A stretch of DNA of 6,519 nt from JBEKTY01 sp049515555 (lineage in GTDB: Bacteria > Planctomycetota > Planctomycetia > Pirellulales > Thermoguttaceae). The notes under the pieces are model-generated. The model did no database searches. It was given only the letters and a program-made list of their open reading frames with translations, and was not told the DNA's origin. A program made the translations under genes and the position numbers. Position 1 is the first letter of the stretch, and every line of letters begins with the position of its first letter. Below are positions 5,974-6,519 of the stretch, piece by piece. The DNA lies in assembly GCA_049515555.1 (NCBI GenBank), contig JBEKTY010000287.1:1-6519 (forward strand). The letters run 5' to 3'.

Positions 5974-6245
5974 TGGACTCTTCAACAATCACGGCGAGAC
6001 GCCGAGCGAGTAATGAAACCATCCGTGACTTCCACGAGCAACTGTTTCTCGCCGGACTGAAGGACGAATACAGCGAGCGTGGTCCCTGGTCAGGATACCT
6101 CGCGCTCGACCAGGGGATGCCGATCGGTGTGCTTTGTGATTGCCTTCAGCGCCAACGTTCTGAAATGTTCGATGGCGCACTCGCGCGGAAACGACAGGCC
6201 AAAATGGCCCGACAAAGAAATGCTCCGTCTCGGTCGAGACGTTGA
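5970..6245 (+). CDS. Small basic protein of unknown function, last gene of the overlapping block
   Basis: Two consecutive ATG codons (5970 and 5973) follow the strongest ribosome binding site in the window, AAGGAGGT at 5959-5966. The spacing of six bases favours ATG 5973, and 5970 would overlap the previous stop as ATGA. The product is about 90 residues. Residues 1-30 are polar and basic (ITARRRASNETIRDFHEQLF), the centre contains WSGYLALDQGMPIGVLCDCLQ, and the C-terminus is strongly basic (ARKRQAKMARQRNAPSRSRR), consistent with binding nucleic acid or an acidic partner. The pattern G-L-K-D-E-Y ... G-x-P-I-G-V-L has no family I can name. A strong inverted repeat begins nine bases after its stop, marking the probable end of this gene block. 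Confidence 0.68.
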   Translation: MMDSSTITARRRASNETIRDFHEQLFLAGLKDEYSERGPWSGYLALDQGMPIGVLCDCLQRQRSEMFDGALARKRQAKMARQRNAPSRSRR

Positions 6246-6253
6246 GCACTGAG

Positions 6254-6306
6254 GGCCGCGGCCGTCGTCAGGTACTAGCTCGGCATTGCCGACGATGGCC
6301 GCGGCC
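6254..6306. repeat. 16-bp near-perfect inverted repeat, possible terminator or leader hairpin
   Basis: GGCCGCGGCCGTCGTC (6254-6269) pairs with GACGATGGCCGCGGCC (6291-6306) at all 16 positions, counting one G-T (G-U in RNA) wobble. Each arm also contains the self-complementary 10-mer GGCCGCGGCC. Inside lies a second dyad, TCGGCA-T-TGCCGA (6280-6292). No T-run follows directly; the nearest T-rich stretch (TTCTTTT) is at about 6320. It falls between the stop of one gene and the start of the last small gene, so it may end the upstream transcript, form a structured leader, or be a protein-binding or replication site. Confidence 0.65.
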
Positions 6307-6351
6307 GGACACGGTTCTGTTCTTTTCAACCAGCAACAAGAGAGGTGTGGC

Positions 6352-6486
6352 ATGAAGGCGACCGGCACGAATACTATCCAGAAGTTGCAACAAACGCAGC
6401 AGCAGTTGGCAACCAAGCAATCGCTCCAAGCCAATCAGCGCGTGCTGCGGCAGATTCTCGAAGGCAAGGGCAAACCGCAAAAGTAG
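6352..6486 (+). CDS. Tiny glutamine-rich coiled-coil protein
   Basis: The 44-residue product starts at ATG 6352 with AGAGGTG at 6341-6347 as ribosome binding site, four bases upstream. Residues about 9-37 (IQKLQQTQQQLATKQSLQANQRVLRQIL) form one continuous amphipathic helix very rich in glutamine with leucine at regular spacing, typical of a short coiled coil or oligomerising helix; the tail EGKGKPQK is basic. There is no membrane segment. A longer frame from ATG 6286 would run through the upstream hairpin and lacks a ribosome binding site, so it was not used. Proteins this short and simple give many chance matches; the good ribosome binding site is the main support. Function is unknown. Confidence 0.55.
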   Translation: MKATGTNTIQKLQQTQQQLATKQSLQANQRVLRQILEGKGKPQK

Positions 6487-6489
6487 CTC

Positions 6490-6510
6490 CGCGCAGTGCG
6501 ACGATGCGCG
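6490..6510 (+). terminator. Possible weak hairpin just after the last gene
   Basis: CGCGCA (6490-6495) and TGCGCG (6505-6510) can form a 6-bp stem around a nine-base loop, starting four bases after the last stop codon. The window ends nine bases later, so any T-run cannot be assessed. In GC-rich DNA such short stems also arise by chance. Confidence 0.25.
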
Positions 6511-6519
6511 TCGAGCGTG

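Noticed and set aside
1..6519. tRNA, rRNA, CRISPR arrays and attachment-site duplications
   Set aside because: No regularly spaced direct repeats and no tRNA-like cloverleaf with a T-loop TTCGA context were seen. Without an integrase or both borders, attachment sites cannot be recognised.

Overview
The window is GC-rich bacterial DNA with every credible gene on the plus strand, short gaps and several stop/start overlaps. No host housekeeping gene, rRNA, tRNA or CRISPR array is visible. The only two recognisable protein types are a sigma-70-like factor and a primase-helicase, among many small orphan proteins. This suggests the replication and early-gene part of a mobile element (prophage, phage satellite or integrated plasmid). 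The host is probably a planctomycete or a similarly high-GC soil or aquatic bacterium; that is inferred from protein style and codon bias only, and no marker gene proves it. No integrase, capsid, terminase or relaxase is in view, so the type of element and its borders lie outside the window.

Layout. (1) 2-625: a sigma-70-like protein with regions 2 and 4. (2) 644-1065: two small proteins joined by a GTGA overlap that look like diverged copies of each other and resemble the winged-helix module usually fused to D5/P4-type primase-helicases. (3) 1066-1548: about 480 bases without a convincing gene. Its right half starts a cluster of five copies, in both orientations, of the motif GGGAAGCC, running from 1359 to 1640 and into the 5' end of the next reading frame. 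(4) 1549-4275: a large primase-helicase with an archaeo-eukaryotic-primase-like N-terminal part (D164xD166, then SKGSFGRH ending at H204) and a superfamily 3 / D5-like helicase (Walker A G641-T652, Walker B around E692-E693, sensor N738). (5) 4272-4706: a helical protein of unknown function coupled to it by an ATGA overlap. (6) 4775-5038: a small four-cysteine protein with its own ribosome binding site. (7) 5166-6245: three overlapping genes of unknown function, preceded by a small hairpin. (8) 6254-6306: a long, nearly perfect inverted repeat. (9) 6352-6486: a tiny glutamine-rich coiled-coil protein.

How the parts may work together (inference): the sigma-like factor could direct expression of the element, the primase-helicase would open and prime a nearby origin, the GGGAAGCC cluster just upstream is the best origin or regulatory candidate, and the twin winged-helix-like proteins could be detached DNA-binding modules serving that origin. 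The downstream small genes form a co-translated block whose role cannot be read from sequence.
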